64,000 nucleotides of DNA from the NCBI RefSeq assembly GCF_028621955.1, contig NZ_CP117516.1, positions 3,494,001 through 3,558,000 on the forward strand, given 5' to 3'. Made by a program: the position numbers and the translations under genes. Position 1 is the first letter of the stretch; the number at the start of each line of letters is the position of its first letter. Source of the stretch: Erythrobacter sp. BLCC-B19. Its GTDB lineage: Bacteria > Pseudomonadota > Alphaproteobacteria > Sphingomonadales > Sphingomonadaceae. Shown here piece after piece: positions 48,096 to 58,725 of this stretch. Under the pieces are notes generated by a model, which was given only the letters and a program-made list of their open reading frames with translations, made no database searches and was not told the DNA's origin.

Positions 48096-48791
48096 ATGAA
48101 AACCATCCCTTTCGACGCGATCGGCTTCGATCTTGACGGCACCCTGCTCGATACCTTCCGCGATCTGGGCGCTGCGGTGAACCATGCGCTGGTGCTGGGC
48201 GGGTTCGAGGCGGTGTCGGTTGAGACCTCGAAAGACCTGATCGGCGGCGGGGCCAAGATCATGCTGGCGCGCGCGGTTGAGGCGCAGGGCGGATTGCCGG
48301 AAGCGGAGTTCAAGCGGCTCTACAAGGCAATGCTCGGCTTCTACGAGGCGAACAACGCAGTCCACACGGCCCCCTATCCCGGCGTTCGCGAGGGGCTGCG
48401 CGAGCTGGCAGCAGCGGGTGTGCGCATGGCGGTGGTGACCAACAAGTTTGAAGCCTTCGCCCGCTCCGTCCTTGCGCAGCTCGATCTGATCGACGCCTTC
48501 GAAACGGTGATCGGTGGCGATTCCATGGGCAAAGGGCCGGACGGCCAGTTCCTCGCCAAGCCCCACCCCGCCCCCGTTCTTGCCGCGCGCGAAGCTCTGG
48601 GCGGCGGGCGCTTCGTGTTTCTGGGCGATTCGACCTATGACGTGCGCGCCGCCAAGGCGGCAGGCGTTCCGGTGATCGCGGCGGCATACGGCTATTGCGA
48701 CAGGCCGCCGCATGATCTGGGCGCGGATGGCGTGATCGATTCGTTCACGGATCTGATTCCGACCCTGAAGACCTTCGTTCCGTCGACCTGA
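48096..48791 (+). CDS. gph: Phosphoglycolate phosphatase-type HAD hydrolase
   Basis: HAD-superfamily phosphatase of 231 aa: motif I FDLDGTLLDT (nucleophile D11-D13 region), cap helices, motif II VVTNK, motif III and IV near KPHPAPV and LGDSTYDV. Removes phosphoglycolate or a related phosphate. Divergent from glmU. Confidence 0.92.
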   Translation: MKTIPFDAIGFDLDGTLLDTFRDLGAAVNHALVLGGFEAVSVETSKDLIGGGAKIMLARAVEAQGGLPEAEFKRLYKAMLGFYEANNAVHTAPYPGVREGLRELAAAGVRMAVVTNKFEAFARSVLAQLDLIDAFETVIGGDSMGKGPDGQFLAKPHPAPVLAAREALGGGRFVFLGDSTYDVRAAKAAGVPVIAAAYGYCDRPPHDLGADGVIDSFTDLIPTLKTFVPST

Positions 48792-48920
48792 CCCTACGGC
48801 ATCGCCACCTGTCAGTTCGGCTGTTGCAACGCTCGCGCGAAAGTGCCACGCAGCGCGCCGCATATCGGTTTACGCGGGCGTAAAGCACGCCCTCTCACAT
48901 CCAAGAGGAGAGAGAATCCC

Positions 48921-49850
48921 ATGACCATCAGCTTCAAGGACAAGGTCGCCATCGTCACCGGTGCAGGCGGCGGGCTCGGCAAGGCTTACGCGCTCGAACT
49001 CGCCCGCCGCGGCGCGAAGGTCGTCGTCAACGATCTCGGCGGATCGCGCGATGGCACCGGCACCTCGGACGCGGCCGCGCAGGTCGTCGCCGAAATCGAA
49101 GCGATGGGCGGCGAAGCCATCGCCAACGGCGCGTCGGTCACCGAATTCGACCAGATGGAAAAGATGATCGCCGACGCCAAGCAGAAGTGGGGCGGCGTTC
49201 ATGTCCTCATCAACAACGCGGGCGTGCTGCGCGACAAGACCTTCGCCAAGATGGAACCGGCCGACTTCGAATTCGTCGTCAAGGTGCACCTCACCGGTTC
49301 GGCCTTCGCCACCAAGGCCGCTTGGGAAACCATGCGCGAGCAGGGCTATGGCCGTATCCTGATGACCGCCTCCTCGACCGGCCTTTTCGGCAATTTCGGT
49401 CAGGCGAACTACGGCGCGGCCAAGCTTGGTCTGGCGGGTCTTACGAAGACCCTGGCGCTGGAAGGCGCGAAGTACAACGTGCGCGTCAACACGCTGTCGC
49501 CGGTTGCGGGCACCCGCATGACCGAAGACCTCTTCCCTGAAGAAGCCTTCAAGCTCTTCGCGCCCGAAAACGTCGTGCCGGCCGCGCTGTTCCTCGTCAG
49601 CGAAGACGCGCCGACCAACGCCATCGTCGGCGCAGGCGCGGGCGGCTATCACTCCTCGTGGACGGTGATGAACGATGCCGTCTGGCTGCCGGAAGGCGAG
49701 CGCACCCTCGAAGGCTTCGCCGCGCGGTGGGAGGAGATCAATTCCTTCACCAACCTCGTTGCCCCGCAGTCGGGCAGCGAGCAGTCGGGCAACATTCTGC
49801 GCGCGATGCAGAAGGTCACCGGTACGGGGCCGAGCTCGGCGCGGGGTTGA
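48921..49850 (+). CDS. SDR oxidoreductase (multifunctional-enzyme type 2-like)
   Basis: 309-aa short-chain dehydrogenase; NAD-binding [12 protein letters not shown] (16-27), NNAGVLRD, catalytic Ser in TASSTG and Y-G-A-A-K. The C-terminal extension (about 250-309) and VVVNDLGG resemble the hydroxyacyl-CoA dehydrogenase part of peroxisomal MFE2. Probably acts on fatty-acyl or steroid-like substrates. GAGGAGAG precedes ATG 48921. Confidence 0.9.
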   Translation: MTISFKDKVAIVTGAGGGLGKAYALELARRGAKVVVNDLGGSRDGTGTSDAAAQVVAEIEAMGGEAIANGASVTEFDQMEKMIADAKQKWGGVHVLINNAGVLRDKTFAKMEPADFEFVVKVHLTGSAFATKAAWETMREQGYGRILMTASSTGLFGNFGQANYGAAKLGLAGLTKTLALEGAKYNVRVNTLSPVAGTRMTEDLFPEEAFKLFAPENVVPAALFLVSEDAPTNAIVGAGAGGYHSSWTVMNDAVWLPEGERTLEGFAARWEEINSFTNLVAPQSGSEQSGNILRAMQKVTGTGPSSARG

Positions 49851-49922
49851 GCCGCCTTACTGTATTGACAAACTAAGACACCGGGCGCACTCTCCCGCCA
49901 AATCAAGGGGGAGGGATGCCCG

Positions 49923-51125
49923 GTGTATAGTGATGATGATCTCAATTCCGCCGTCGCAGCAGGCGCGCTGAGCGCGGAAGCGGCGGCGAATTTCCGGGCA
50001 CACATGAGCGCAATGCGCGCCCTGCCCCACGCATCGGAAGAAGACTTCCGGCTGCTGAACTCGTTCAACGACATCTTCGTCAGCATCGGGATCGTGATCC
50101 TGCTGGTCGCACTCGGCGCGATCGGGCAGGCGCTGGCAGGCGTAATCGCGCCCGAGCCATTGTGGCCTGATCTCGGCGTCCCGGCCTTCGGCGAATTGTC
50201 GGCTGCGCAGGAAGCGGCAATCGACGCCTATGATGCCGCGTCCAATCGCAACAACGCGTTCACCGCCTTGCTGGCAGGGCTGTTCGTGGCCGCTGCCGCA
50301 TGGCCGCTGGCGCTGTTTTTCACTGCCAAGCGCCGCATGGCCCTGCCGTCGATCCTGCTGCTGCTCGCCTTTGTCGGCGGGGTCTTCGCGACCGGCATGG
50401 GCCTTGTGCTGCTGACGGAGGCAGGCTCCAACGAGAACGACACCCTGGTGGCCGTGCTCGTCGCAGGCGCGGCGCTGGTGGCAGCCGGCGCGGCATGGCT
50501 GCACTGGCGGCGGTTCATGGTGCCGATCACGGTTGCGGCGGGCTCTGCCGCCGTCGCAGGCACGGTGCTGGCGCTGCTGGCAGCCGCGATTGGCCCCGAC
50601 AACCTCTCCGAGCGGCTCGTCCTCTCCCTTGTGCTGGTGGCTGGCCTGTGCGTCTTCGCCTTCGCGATGCGGTGGGATATGTCGGACCGGGCGCGCACCA
50701 CGCGCCGCTCTGACGTTGCGTTCTGGCTCCACCTGCTTGCCGCGCCGATGATCGCGCATCCGATCTTCGCGCTGCTCGGTGTGACCGATGGCGACAATCC
50801 GGGTGTCGGCGCAGCGGTGGCCGTGCTCGGCGCCTATATCGCCTTCGGTCTGGTCGCGCTGGCAACCGACCGGCGCGCGTTGCTGGTCTCGGCGCTTGCC
50901 TATGTGCTGTTCGCGCTGACCTTCCTGTTCCGCGAATTCGGCGCGGTCGAACTGAACTTCGCGCTGACGGCGCTGGTGATCGGGTCGGCGCTGCTCAGCC
51001 TCTCGGCCTTCTGGCAACCGATCCGGCGCGGGGTGGTGACGCTGCTGCCATCCGGCCTTCAGGCGATGCTCCCGGCAACGGAAGAGCCCGCCTACGCCCC
51101 GCCTGCCGGAGCCAGCCCGGCATAA
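49923..51125 (+). CDS. Multi-pass membrane protein (~10 TM), DUF2157-like N-terminus
   Basis: 400 aa, GTG start. N-terminal soluble segment (SAEAAANFRAHMS) of the kind seen in DUF2157/DUF4401 proteins, then about ten hydrophobic helices. No catalytic motif. Function unknown; a strong terminator follows. Confidence 0.75.
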   Translation: MYSDDDLNSAVAAGALSAEAAANFRAHMSAMRALPHASEEDFRLLNSFNDIFVSIGIVILLVALGAIGQALAGVIAPEPLWPDLGVPAFGELSAAQEAAIDAYDAASNRNNAFTALLAGLFVAAAAWPLALFFTAKRRMALPSILLLLAFVGGVFATGMGLVLLTEAGSNENDTLVAVLVAGAALVAAGAAWLHWRRFMVPITVAAGSAAVAGTVLALLAAAIGPDNLSERLVLSLVLVAGLCVFAFAMRWDMSDRARTTRRSDVAFWLHLLAAPMIAHPIFALLGVTDGDNPGVGAAVAVLGAYIAFGLVALATDRRALLVSALAYVLFALTFLFREFGAVELNFALTALVIGSALLSLSAFWQPIRRGVVTLLPSGLQAMLPATEEPAYAPPAGASPA

Positions 51126-51168
51126 GTGCCCGTCTGCCCTTGCAATTCAGGGCGAGCAAGACAGAATG

Positions 51169-51205
51169 GCCCCGTCAGGCGATGGTCTGACGGGGCTCTT
51201 TCTTT
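51169..51205 (+). terminator. Rho-independent terminator
   Basis: GCCCCGTCAG (51169-51178) and CTGACGGGGC (51187-51196), a perfect 10-bp stem with an 8-nt loop, followed by TCTTTCTTT. Confidence 0.85.
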
Positions 51206-51231
51206 GGGGCCAAGCAATTGGGGGCGCAAAC

Positions 51232-51876
51232 GTGATCGAGAAGAGTAACCTGCGCATTTACGCGCTGCTTTCCACCATTGCCGCATGGGTCGTGATCGCC
51301 ATTGCCCTGCTGACAGTGGTGCTGATCGCCTTTTGGTTTTCGAGCGAGACGCGGATTTCGCCCGTCAATCCCTTTGCCATCGGCATCGGCCTTGCCAGCA
51401 TCCTGGGCAATACGATGTTCATGCTGGCAGCCATCCCCTTGCTGCTATGGGTCTACACCGCCCACGCCAATCTGCGCGCCGTGGGGGTGACAGGCCTGCG
51501 CCATTCCCCGGCTTGGGCGACCTTCAGCTTCCTCGTGCCCATCGCCAACCTGTTCGTGCCCTTCGTGGCGATGCGCGAACTGGCCAATCGCAGCGCGGGC
51601 GAGCCAGCGGAATTCGCCGAATCGACGGTCGATGATGTCACCAGCTGGTGGAGCTGCCTGATCGTGGGATCGGTGATGGGTGCGATGGTGGCAGCGACAG
51701 TGCTGGTCGATGCCGTCCCCGGCCTTTATGTCACCACGCCGATCGAGGCGGTGATGGCGCTGCGTCTGTTTTCCCTGCTGCTGAACGCCGGATCGGCCTA
51801 TTTCCTCGTCAAGGTGATCCGTCAGGTCACGCAGAACCAGCTGAGCGGATCGGCCGAAGGCGGGGTGTTCGAGTAA
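51232..51876 (+). CDS. DUF4328 membrane protein
   Basis: 214 aa with four or five transmembrane helices and the DUF4328 signature WATFSFLVPIANLFVPFVAMREL. GTG 51232 is used because it lies after the terminator and starts at the first polar residue before helix 1. Function unknown. Confidence 0.8.
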   Translation: MIEKSNLRIYALLSTIAAWVVIAIALLTVVLIAFWFSSETRISPVNPFAIGIGLASILGNTMFMLAAIPLLLWVYTAHANLRAVGVTGLRHSPAWATFSFLVPIANLFVPFVAMRELANRSAGEPAEFAESTVDDVTSWWSCLIVGSVMGAMVAATVLVDAVPGLYVTTPIEAVMALRLFSLLLNAGSAYFLVKVIRQVTQNQLSGSAEGGVFE

Positions 51877-51884
51877 GCGCGGGG

Positions 51885-52265
51885 CTATTCATCGACCGCC
51901 TTGAGCAGCCGTCGCTCGACCGGCGCAAGGACACCGGCAAGATCGTGTCCGCGCTTCAGGATCTGGCCGTGTTCGCCAAACAGCGTCCACATTCCCTGCT
52001 TGGCGCGCAACGCGGGGCGCTTTTCGACGCGCGCCTGCGGGCGTTCGGCGGCGCGGCGGAAGGCCGCGAAGGTTGCCGCCTGGCGGGTGAAGTCCATCGC
52101 GTAATCGCGCCATTCGCCAGCTGCGACCATGCGGCCATAGAGGTCGAGAATACGCATCAGCTCCGCGCGTTCAAACCCGACCTGATCAGCCCCGCGCACC
52201 TGCGGGAAGGCGAGCACCTGCCCTGCCCCCGGCGGCGGGGTCTGTCGTCCGCTGGCTCCGCTCAA
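51885..52265 (-). CDS. DUF2794 protein
   Basis: 126-aa protein of an alphaproteobacterial family next to cysE: FERAELMRILDLYGRMVAAGEWRDYAMDF (in part) is its hallmark. No catalytic residue is evident. 13 bp from the cysE stop, so probably co-transcribed. Confidence 0.88.
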   Translation of the reverse strand: MSGASGRQTPPPGAGQVLAFPQVRGADQVGFERAELMRILDLYGRMVAAGEWRDYAMDFTRQAATFAAFRRAAERPQARVEKRPALRAKQGMWTLFGEHGQILKRGHDLAGVLAPVERRLLKAVDE

Positions 52266-52278
52266 TCGCCCGCTCCGT

Positions 52279-53022
52279 TCAATCCGAGGTTCCGCTCTTG
52301 CGCAGCTGCACCGGCTCGGGCGAAGGTGCGGCCCCGCCGCGTTCGGCGAGCAGTGCCTTCATCACCGCCATCTCCTCGCGCATGGCCGCCATCTCCGCTT
52401 CGAGCTTTTCGACGCAATCGCGATTGGTGCGGGCGCCTTGCTCATCGCACGGGGGATCATCGCAGGGCGTGCCGTAGGGGATGAATTCGCGCAGCCATTC
52501 CTCGGCCGGAACGAGGGTCGAACGGGCCTTCAACCCGATCATCGTCGCCCCTGCGGGCACATCGTCGGTGACCACCGCATTGGCGCCGACCCGCGCACGT
52601 TCGCCGACCACGATCGGGCCGATGATCTGCGCGCCAGACCCGATGATGACATTGTCCTTCAGCGTCGGGTGGCGCTTGCCGCCCTTGCCGTTGGCCGGGT
52701 TTGTGCCGCCCAGCGTGACGCATTGGTAGATGGTGACATTGTCGCCGATCTCCGCCGTCTCGCCGATCACGGTAAAGCCATGGTCGATGAAGAAGTTCTT
52801 CCCGATGGTTGCGCCGGGGTGGATATCGATTGCCGTGAGCAGGCGGGAAATGTGGTTCACCACCCGCGCGAGGAAATACATCCGCGCTTCGAACAGCCAA
52901 TGCGCGATCCGGTGGAAACCCAGCGCCCACACGCCGGGATAAAGCAGGATCTCCCAGCGCGAACGCGGTGCGGGGTCGCGAGCGCGGACAGAGTCCAGAT
53001 AGTCGATCAGCCGGTCAAACAT
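52279..53022 (-). CDS. cysE: Serine O-acetyltransferase (EpsC/CysE type)
   Basis: First step of cysteine biosynthesis. 247 aa: left-handed beta-helix with DIHPGATIGKNFFIDHG and QCVTLGGT (catalytic His/Asp region), and a C-terminal coiled segment (KLEAEMAAMREEMAVMK) instead of the usual CysE tail, possibly for oligomerisation. Confidence 0.93.
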   Translation of the reverse strand: MFDRLIDYLDSVRARDPAPRSRWEILLYPGVWALGFHRIAHWLFEARMYFLARVVNHISRLLTAIDIHPGATIGKNFFIDHGFTVIGETAEIGDNVTIYQCVTLGGTNPANGKGGKRHPTLKDNVIIGSGAQIIGPIVVGERARVGANAVVTDDVPAGATMIGLKARSTLVPAEEWLREFIPYGTPCDDPPCDEQGARTNRDCVEKLEAEMAAMREEMAVMKALLAERGGAAPSPEPVQLRKSGTSD

Positions 53023-53067
53023 GGCCCGTCATATTCCCACCAAAGTGCAGCCGATGCAATCCGGCTG

Positions 53068-53712
53068 CTAGAGCAGGCGCTGTTGCTCCGGCCCGTGCAG
53101 GGCTTCAAGCGCGGCGCGCCACACAGACATGGTGGCAGGCGACTGGCGTTCAAGAGAGATACGGTCAATTGCCGCCACCAAGGCCTCGATCGCGGCGAAG
53201 CTGCGCTCCGTGCGGGGGACGCAATAATCCGCCGCTCCCTCGGGCAGGCTCAGCCCGCGGGCCTCGGCATGGGCCAGAATCAACTCGCCCGCCATCGCAT
53301 CGTCGGGCGCACCAATGGCCAGTTGGAGCGATCCGCCGATCCGCGAGGCAAGGTCGGGCAGCGCGATGCGCCAGCCCTCCTCCGCGGCATTGACCACCAG
53401 GAGCAGCGCCCCGCCCTCACGGGTGCCGCCCTGCTGCACGGCGTTCCAGCGATGGAACAGCGCGGTCTCATCCCACGTTTCGGCATCGTCGATCACTTCG
53501 AGCGTGTCGCCGTGCAGCCCCGCCGCCCAGCGCGCCAGCAGGCTCTTCCCCGACCGCGCCGGGCCGGTAAGGACGGCGACATGGAAGGGCCAGCGATCCG
53601 GGGACTGCAACGCCTCGATCACCGCGGCATTGGCATCGCCCACCACGATCCGCTGCGCCCCCGCAGGCACGCGCGCGGCGAGCGGCAGGGCGATTTGCGA
53701 AGGCTCGGCCAC
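53068..53712 (-). CDS. hdaA: DnaA-related regulatory AAA+ protein HdaA
   Basis: 214 aa (GTG 53712), a DnaA-like ATPase that stimulates hydrolysis of DnaA-ATP with the sliding clamp. N-terminal clamp-binding-like motif QIALPLAAR, Walker A GPARSGKS, and a Walker B-like LLLVVNAAE with a weakened acidic pair, as expected for Hda. No C-terminal DNA-binding domain. AAGG lies about 8 nt before GTG. Downstream of the DUF2066 gene. Confidence 0.87.
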   Translation of the reverse strand: MAEPSQIALPLAARVPAGAQRIVVGDANAAVIEALQSPDRWPFHVAVLTGPARSGKSLLARWAAGLHGDTLEVIDDAETWDETALFHRWNAVQQGGTREGGALLLVVNAAEEGWRIALPDLASRIGGSLQLAIGAPDDAMAGELILAHAEARGLSLPEGAADYCVPRTERSFAAIEALVAAIDRISLERQSPATMSVWRAALEALHGPEQQRLL

Positions 53713-53722
53713 GCGCGCGGCC

Positions 53723-55012
53723 TTATCGGCTGATGGCGAGCGCGTTTGCCCCTCGCCGCACATTGAACCCGCGCGCTTCGAGCGCGGCGGCCAGATCGTC
53801 GAGCGAACCGGCAAAGCTGACGCTCATCACCGAAGTCCCGCCGATGGCGGTGCTGGTCACGCCCACGCCGCGCACTCCGCCCGTGCCGCGCACCGCGCCC
53901 AGCGCATTGTCGAAGGCGGCGGCATCGGGTGTTGCGAATTGGACGGTGATGCTGCGCACCGGCGCTTCGCCCGGTTCGATCCCGGTGACGGACTGGGGCA
54001 CGATCTGCGGCACCGCACCCGTAGCCGCTGCCGCCTCGGCAGCCTTGCGGGCCTGCGCCGCGCGGCCGATCTCGATCAGGCGCTGGATCGCCGGATCAAT
54101 GGCGCCGCCCGCCCCCAGCCGCAGGCTCGGATCGGGGCGCAGCTTGCCTTCGGCTAGCGCGGTGGTGAAGATCCCGTCCATCCGCTCGACCGCCTGGGCC
54201 AGCATGGTTGGCACCGCATCGGGGTTTTCCACCTTGAGGCGGAAACTTTCGAGCGGCCGGCTGTCCGGGCCGAAGCGCGCGGTGAAGGTGCCGGTCACAG
54301 GCCCGCCGGGGAACTGATGGTCGAGCCGGACGAAGGCCATCAGCACATCGGTCGCGCCATACTGGTCGAGCGTCGAGCGCCACCATGCGCGGCTGCGGCG
54401 GTTTGCCTGCCCGAAATTGACCAGCAGCGAATCGCCCCCTGCGCCAGACAGACGCACGTAATCGATCCGGCTTTGCCCCGGGTTGAACTCGGCCCAGGCA
54501 CGCTGCCAGGGGTTGCGCTGTTCGAAGGTAACGTAAGCGCCCCCGCTCTCCATCACCGGGATCACCAGCAACGGCGCCGATCGCACCGCCTGCGCTGCCC
54601 CTCCGAGATAGGCGCCCGCGCGCTGGCGATCGAACACCACGCCAAGGGTCGCGATGTAGCGCCGTGGCCCGAGCCGCTCCTTCTCGATCACGATGGCCGA
54701 AACGAGCCCTTCGAGCTGGCTGTCGGAAATCTTGGGCCCCTTGAGCTTTTCCCACGCCTTGCGCTGTGCCTCGCGCCAGCCATTGGAGCGCGCGTCCTCG
54801 GCGCTCTTTCCCTGAACATCGACGCTGATCCCGCGCACTTCGATGTCGGCGCTGGCGGCAGTCGGCGCGATCCCGCGCTCGCCTGCGACCTGCGCGATCA
54901 CCGCATAGCCGCCGCCCAGCAGGGCAAGCGCCAAGCCCGCACTGCCCAGCCAGCGCCGCAGCGGTCGGGATGGGGCCGCTGCCGGGCCGGAAAGGGAAAG
55001 CGTGGCGCTCAT
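53723..55012 (-). CDS. DUF2066 exported protein
   Basis: 429 aa with an N-terminal membrane anchor ([20 protein letters not shown]). The body contains the DUF2066 repeat-like blocks ([31 protein letters not shown]). Ends 11 bp before hdaA, with which it forms a conserved pair divergent from purMN. Function unknown. Confidence 0.85.
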   Translation of the reverse strand: MSATLSLSGPAAAPSRPLRRWLGSAGLALALLGGGYAVIAQVAGERGIAPTAASADIEVRGISVDVQGKSAEDARSNGWREAQRKAWEKLKGPKISDSQLEGLVSAIVIEKERLGPRRYIATLGVVFDRQRAGAYLGGAAQAVRSAPLLVIPVMESGGAYVTFEQRNPWQRAWAEFNPGQSRIDYVRLSGAGGDSLLVNFGQANRRSRAWWRSTLDQYGATDVLMAFVRLDHQFPGGPVTGTFTARFGPDSRPLESFRLKVENPDAVPTMLAQAVERMDGIFTTALAEGKLRPDPSLRLGAGGAIDPAIQRLIEIGRAAQARKAAEAAAATGAVPQIVPQSVTGIEPGEAPVRSITVQFATPDAAAFDNALGAVRGTGGVRGVGVTSTAIGGTSVMSVSFAGSLDDLAAALEARGFNVRRGANALAISR

Positions 55013-55081
55013 GGGGAAAATCGCGTCTCCTTTGCCCAATGGCGAGTGGAATTCCAAGCGCGAACCGCTAAAGCGGCGTGC

Positions 55082-56200
55082 ATGACTTCGGGGACAAACG
55101 AGAGCAAGCCGCAAGGCTCGGGCTACACCTATGCCGACGCAGGCGTTTCCATCGCCGCGGGCAATGCGCTGGTGAAGGCCATCGCCCCGCTGGCCAAGGC
55201 CACCGCGCGGCCCGGTGCGACGAGCGAACTGGGCGGCTTCGGCGGGTTTTTCGACCCCAAGGCGGCGGGCTACTCTGATCCGCTGCTGGTCGCCGCCAAT
55301 GACGGCGTCGGCACCAAGCTGAAGCTTGCGATCGAGCATGACAAGCACGACACGGTCGGCATCGATCTGGTCGCGATGTGCGTCAATGATCTGATCGTCC
55401 AGGGCGCAGAGCCGCTGTTCTTCCTCGACTATTTCGCCACCGGCAAGCTCGAGAACGGCGTCGCCGAGCGCGTGATTGCGGGGATCGCGGAAGGCTGCAA
55501 GATCGCCGGCTGCGCGCTGATCGGCGGTGAGACGGCGGAGATGCCGGGGATGTATGCACCCGGCGACTACGACCTTGCGGGCTTCTGCGTCGGCGCGGTG
55601 GAGCGTGGCGAGCAGCTGACGGGCGACAAGGTCGCGCCGGGCGATGTGCTGCTGGGCCTGGCGTCCAGCGGCGTCCATTCCAACGGCTATTCGCTGGTGC
55701 GCCGCCTCGCAGCGGACAAGGCCTGGAAGCTCAATCGCCCTGCCCTGTTCGATCAGGACGTGCTGCTGATCGACGCCCTGATCGCCCCCACCCGCATCTA
55801 TGTCGCAAGCCTCCTGCCTCTGATCCGCGCAGGGCTGATCAATGCGCTGGCCCACATTACCGGTGGCGGCCTGCTCGAAAACATCCCGCGTATTCTGCCC
55901 GATGGCGCGCACGCCCATGTCGATGCCGACCTCTGGCCCCAGCCGCGGCTGATGGCCTTCCTGCAGGCGCAGGGCAACATCGAGCCGGAAGAAATGGCGC
56001 GCACCTTCAACTGCGGGGTCGGCATGGTGCTGGCCGTCAGCGAGGCAAATGTCGCCGAAGTCACCGCCAAGCTCGAAGCGGCGGGCGAGACCGTCGTTAC
56101 CGTCGGCCGCATCGAAGCGGGCGCGAAGGGCTGCACGGTGCGCGGATCGGTCGAAACATGGTCGGCCAAGAGCGACTGGAGCGCGACGCATCTTGGCTGA
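55082..56200 (+). CDS. purM: Phosphoribosylformylglycinamidine cyclo-ligase
   Basis: AIR synthetase of purine synthesis; 372 aa, all family blocks present ([61 protein letters not shown]). The purN frame begins before its stop (8-nt overlap). Confidence 0.98.
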   Translation: MTSGTNESKPQGSGYTYADAGVSIAAGNALVKAIAPLAKATARPGATSELGGFGGFFDPKAAGYSDPLLVAANDGVGTKLKLAIEHDKHDTVGIDLVAMCVNDLIVQGAEPLFFLDYFATGKLENGVAERVIAGIAEGCKIAGCALIGGETAEMPGMYAPGDYDLAGFCVGAVERGEQLTGDKVAPGDVLLGLASSGVHSNGYSLVRRLAADKAWKLNRPALFDQDVLLIDALIAPTRIYVASLLPLIRAGLINALAHITGGGLLENIPRILPDGAHAHVDADLWPQPRLMAFLQAQGNIEPEEMARTFNCGVGMVLAVSEANVAEVTAKLEAAGETVVTVGRIEAGAKGCTVRGSVETWSAKSDWSATHLG

Positions 56201-57170
56201 CGCCTTGACGCATAAGGCCAAAATCGCCGTCCTCATCTCCGGCGCGGGCACCAATATGGCAGCGCTGGTCTATGCCAGCCGCATGGCCGAATGCCCCTAC
56301 GAGGTGGTGCTGGTCGCCTCCAACGACCCCGCAGCAGGCGGTCTTGCGCTCGCGCAGGCGGAAGGCATTGCGACCTTCGCCTTGCCCCACAAGGGAATGA
56401 CTCGCGAGGCGCACGACGCCGCGATGGAAGCAGCCGTGCTGGAGGCAGGCGCGGACACCATCGTGCTCGCCGGGTATATGCGCATCCTCTCGGATGGCTT
56501 CGCGCGCCGCTGGGCCGGGCGGATGCTCAATATCCACCCCTCGCTGCTGCCCAAATACAAGGGTCTGGACACCCATGCCCGCGCGATTGCCGCGGGAGAC
56601 AGCCATGGTGGCACGAGCGTCCATCTGGTCACGCCCGAACTCGACGCGGGCGAAGTGCTGGCGCAGATCGCGGTGCCGATCACGCCGGGCGAGACGGCGC
56701 AGAGCCTTGCCGAGCGGGTGAAACTCGCCGAACACCAGCTCTATCCGCGTGCCGTGGCCGACTATGTCAGCCGCTGGCGCGATCCTGTCGCACTGCTGGC
56801 CCGCGTGCGTGCGCTCGCCCTTGCCCTGCCCGAGAGCGACGAGCGCGAAAGCCACGGCAGCCCCGGCTTCCGCGTCGGCGGCGAGAAGACCGGCAAATAT
56901 TTCGCCTATTTCGCCGATCAGCACCATGGCACGCCGCACATCGCTTGCCTCGTGCGCACCGGATCGATGGACGAGCTGCTCGCGCTGGTCGAGGATCAGC
57001 CCGAGGTCTATTTCAAGCCCGCCTATTACGGCGCGAGCGGGTGGGTCGGGATCATCCTCAACCGCCCGGGGGTGGACTGGGACGCGGTCGGCGAATGGCT
57101 GGAGCGCAGCTGGCGCGGCGCGGCACCCAAGCGGCTGACCCGGCTGATGGATGTGGCGGACGAGTTTTGA
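56193..57170 (+). CDS. purN: PurN glycinamide ribonucleotide formyltransferase fused to a MmcQ/YjbR domain
   Basis: 325 aa from TTG 56193 (GGAG 11 nt upstream; an in-frame TTG at 56205 is also possible). Residues ~1-196 are Pur[24 protein letters not shown] with the catalytic N-x-H, and the conserved Asp in TPELDAGEV. Residues ~205-325 form a second domain of MmcQ/YjbR type ([18 protein letters not shown], then [12 protein letters not shown]). The fusion is unusual: YjbR domains are normally separate. A role for the added domain is unknown. Confidence 0.9.
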   Translation: MADALTHKAKIAVLISGAGTNMAALVYASRMAECPYEVVLVASNDPAAGGLALAQAEGIATFALPHKGMTREAHDAAMEAAVLEAGADTIVLAGYMRILSDGFARRWAGRMLNIHPSLLPKYKGLDTHARAIAAGDSHGGTSVHLVTPELDAGEVLAQIAVPITPGETAQSLAERVKLAEHQLYPRAVADYVSRWRDPVALLARVRALALALPESDERESHGSPGFRVGGEKTGKYFAYFADQHHGTPHIACLVRTGSMDELLALVEDQPEVYFKPAYYGASGWVGIILNRPGVDWDAVGEWLERSWRGAAPKRLTRLMDVADEF

Positions 57171-57175
57171 AGAGG

Positions 57176-57463
57176 ATGCTTCTCACGCTGGCGTTCGGCC
57201 TTGTGCTGACACTCGGCTTGTCCGCGCTGTCGGGGTGGCAGACCTATTCCGCACCTATTGGTTGCGCCGACAGCGAGGGCCACGGCCCTGATCCCGGAAC
57301 GCGCGAATGCGAAGCAGCAATCCAGCACCAGATCGAGAACCGCTCCAAGATCATTCGTGAAGGGTTTCTCGCCCCGATCCCTTGGTGCTTAGCCCTGCTG
57401 GCCTTCGTTCTTTCCATACAAGGGCTGACCATGCGGCTGCGATCACGCGGGATCGAATTCTGA
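57176..57463 (+). CDS. Small membrane protein, 95 aa
   Basis: Two transmembrane segments (residues ~2-18 and ~68-85) around a loop with two Cys (IGCADSEG, TRECEA). Start assigned to ATG 57176 beside AAGAGG; a TTG at 57167 overlapping the purN stop is the alternative. Its TGA overlaps the next start (TGATG). Unknown function. Confidence 0.65.
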   Translation: MLLTLAFGLVLTLGLSALSGWQTYSAPIGCADSEGHGPDPGTRECEAAIQHQIENRSKIIREGFLAPIPWCLALLAFVLSIQGLTMRLRSRGIEF

Positions 57464-58668
57464 TGCCTCGCCCCACCCGCGATCATCTGCTCGCCCGCGG
57501 CCCACTGGCCGAGAAGGCCAACGACTTCCTCGGCAAGGCGTGGGAACGCGGGTGGCTGCCTCCGCCGCAGCTCGATCCAGACGAGCTGTGGGCGCTGGCG
57601 GCCAAGCCCTATGGTGCGCGGGCCGAGGCGGTCGAACATGGCGGGCGATCGGAGGCAGATGTCGCCGATTTCCGCGAGCGGCTTGCCCGGCTGATCGCCA
57701 GCGTCGAGGCCGAGGCCGATCTCAACCCGCTGGGCCGCGCAATGGCCTGGGGGCAATTGTCGCGGACGGTGAAGAACCGGCTCGCCTTTGGCAGCCTGTG
57801 GCTGGAACGCCCCGAGCTGCTCGACACCCCGCTCGCCCCGCCGATCATCGTCATCGGCCACATGCGCAGCGGCACGACCCGCATCCACACGCTGCTCGCC
57901 GCCGATCCCGCGCATTCCCACACCCGCTACTGCGACGCCTATCACCCCGTGCCCTCGCGCCTCGGCGTCAACCGGGTGAAGGCGGCGATGGAGCTCGCCA
58001 TGCTCGGGCTGCTCAATCCGTGGATGCAGTCGATCCACCCGATGGCCCCTGCCGCGGTCGAGGAGGAGCTGGCGTGGATCTCTGCCGCGCTGCACCACTC
58101 CATCTACGAATCGCAGTGGCATATCCCGACCTATTCGGCATGGAGCGAAGCACGCGATCCCCTGCCGATCTACCGCGAATTCCGACGCATCCTCCAGACC
58201 GACGCCGCACACCGCGGCCTCGCCGACAAGCCCCGCGTGCTGAAGGTTCCCGCCTTTGCCGAAGACCTGTCGACCCTGCTTGCCCTGTTCCCCGACGCGC
58301 GGCTGGTTCTGGCGGAGCGCGAGCATGAGGCCGTGCTCAAGAGCGCGATCAGCCTCGCGGCGAACCAGATGGCGATGCAGTCGGATGGGTGCTGCCTCGA
58401 TCAGATCGAGGCCCGCTGGCGGCACAAGATTGCCTTGCGCGAAGCCCGCATGGCCGCGGCACTCGAAGGCTGGAACAGCCAGCAGGCACGCGCCTGTTTC
58501 GATGCGCTGAACGCCGATTGGGAGGCGGCTATCGCGGGCATCTATGCCGATCTTGGCCTGACCCTCACTCCGCAAGCGCGCGCCGCGATGCGCAAGGTCA
58601 TGGCCGCCAGCGAGGACGGCCACCACCGCGCCCATGCCGAGCAATTGGCGCGATTTGCAGGCGCCTGA
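57463..58668 (+). CDS. Sulfotransferase family protein
   Basis: 401-aa protein with the 5'-phosphosulfate-binding element GHMRSGTTRIHTLLAADP and a 3'-phosphate-binding Arg/Ser region (LAEREHEAVLKSAISLAANQM), as in PAPS-dependent sulfotransferases. The acceptor is unknown. Coupled to the small membrane protein by one-base overlap. Confidence 0.83.
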   Translation: MPRPTRDHLLARGPLAEKANDFLGKAWERGWLPPPQLDPDELWALAAKPYGARAEAVEHGGRSEADVADFRERLARLIASVEAEADLNPLGRAMAWGQLSRTVKNRLAFGSLWLERPELLDTPLAPPIIVIGHMRSGTTRIHTLLAADPAHSHTRYCDAYHPVPSRLGVNRVKAAMELAMLGLLNPWMQSIHPMAPAAVEEELAWISAALHHSIYESQWHIPTYSAWSEARDPLPIYREFRRILQTDAAHRGLADKPRVLKVPAFAEDLSTLLALFPDARLVLAEREHEAVLKSAISLAANQMAMQSDGCCLDQIEARWRHKIALREARMAAALEGWNSQQARACFDALNADWEAAIAGIYADLGLTLTPQARAAMRKVMAASEDGHHRAHAEQLARFAGA

Positions 58669-58672
58669 CAGC

Positions 58673-58703
58673 AAAAAGGCCGCCCCTCGCGGGACGGCCC
58701 TTT
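58673..58703. terminator. Bidirectional terminator between sulfotransferase and ndk
   Basis: AAAAA followed by GGCCGCCCC-tcgc-GGGACGGCC (one mismatch), then CTTT. A-run on one side and T-run on the other serve both convergent genes. Confidence 0.8.
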
Positions 58704-58725
58704 CAAGATCGCAAGGCGCGCAGCC

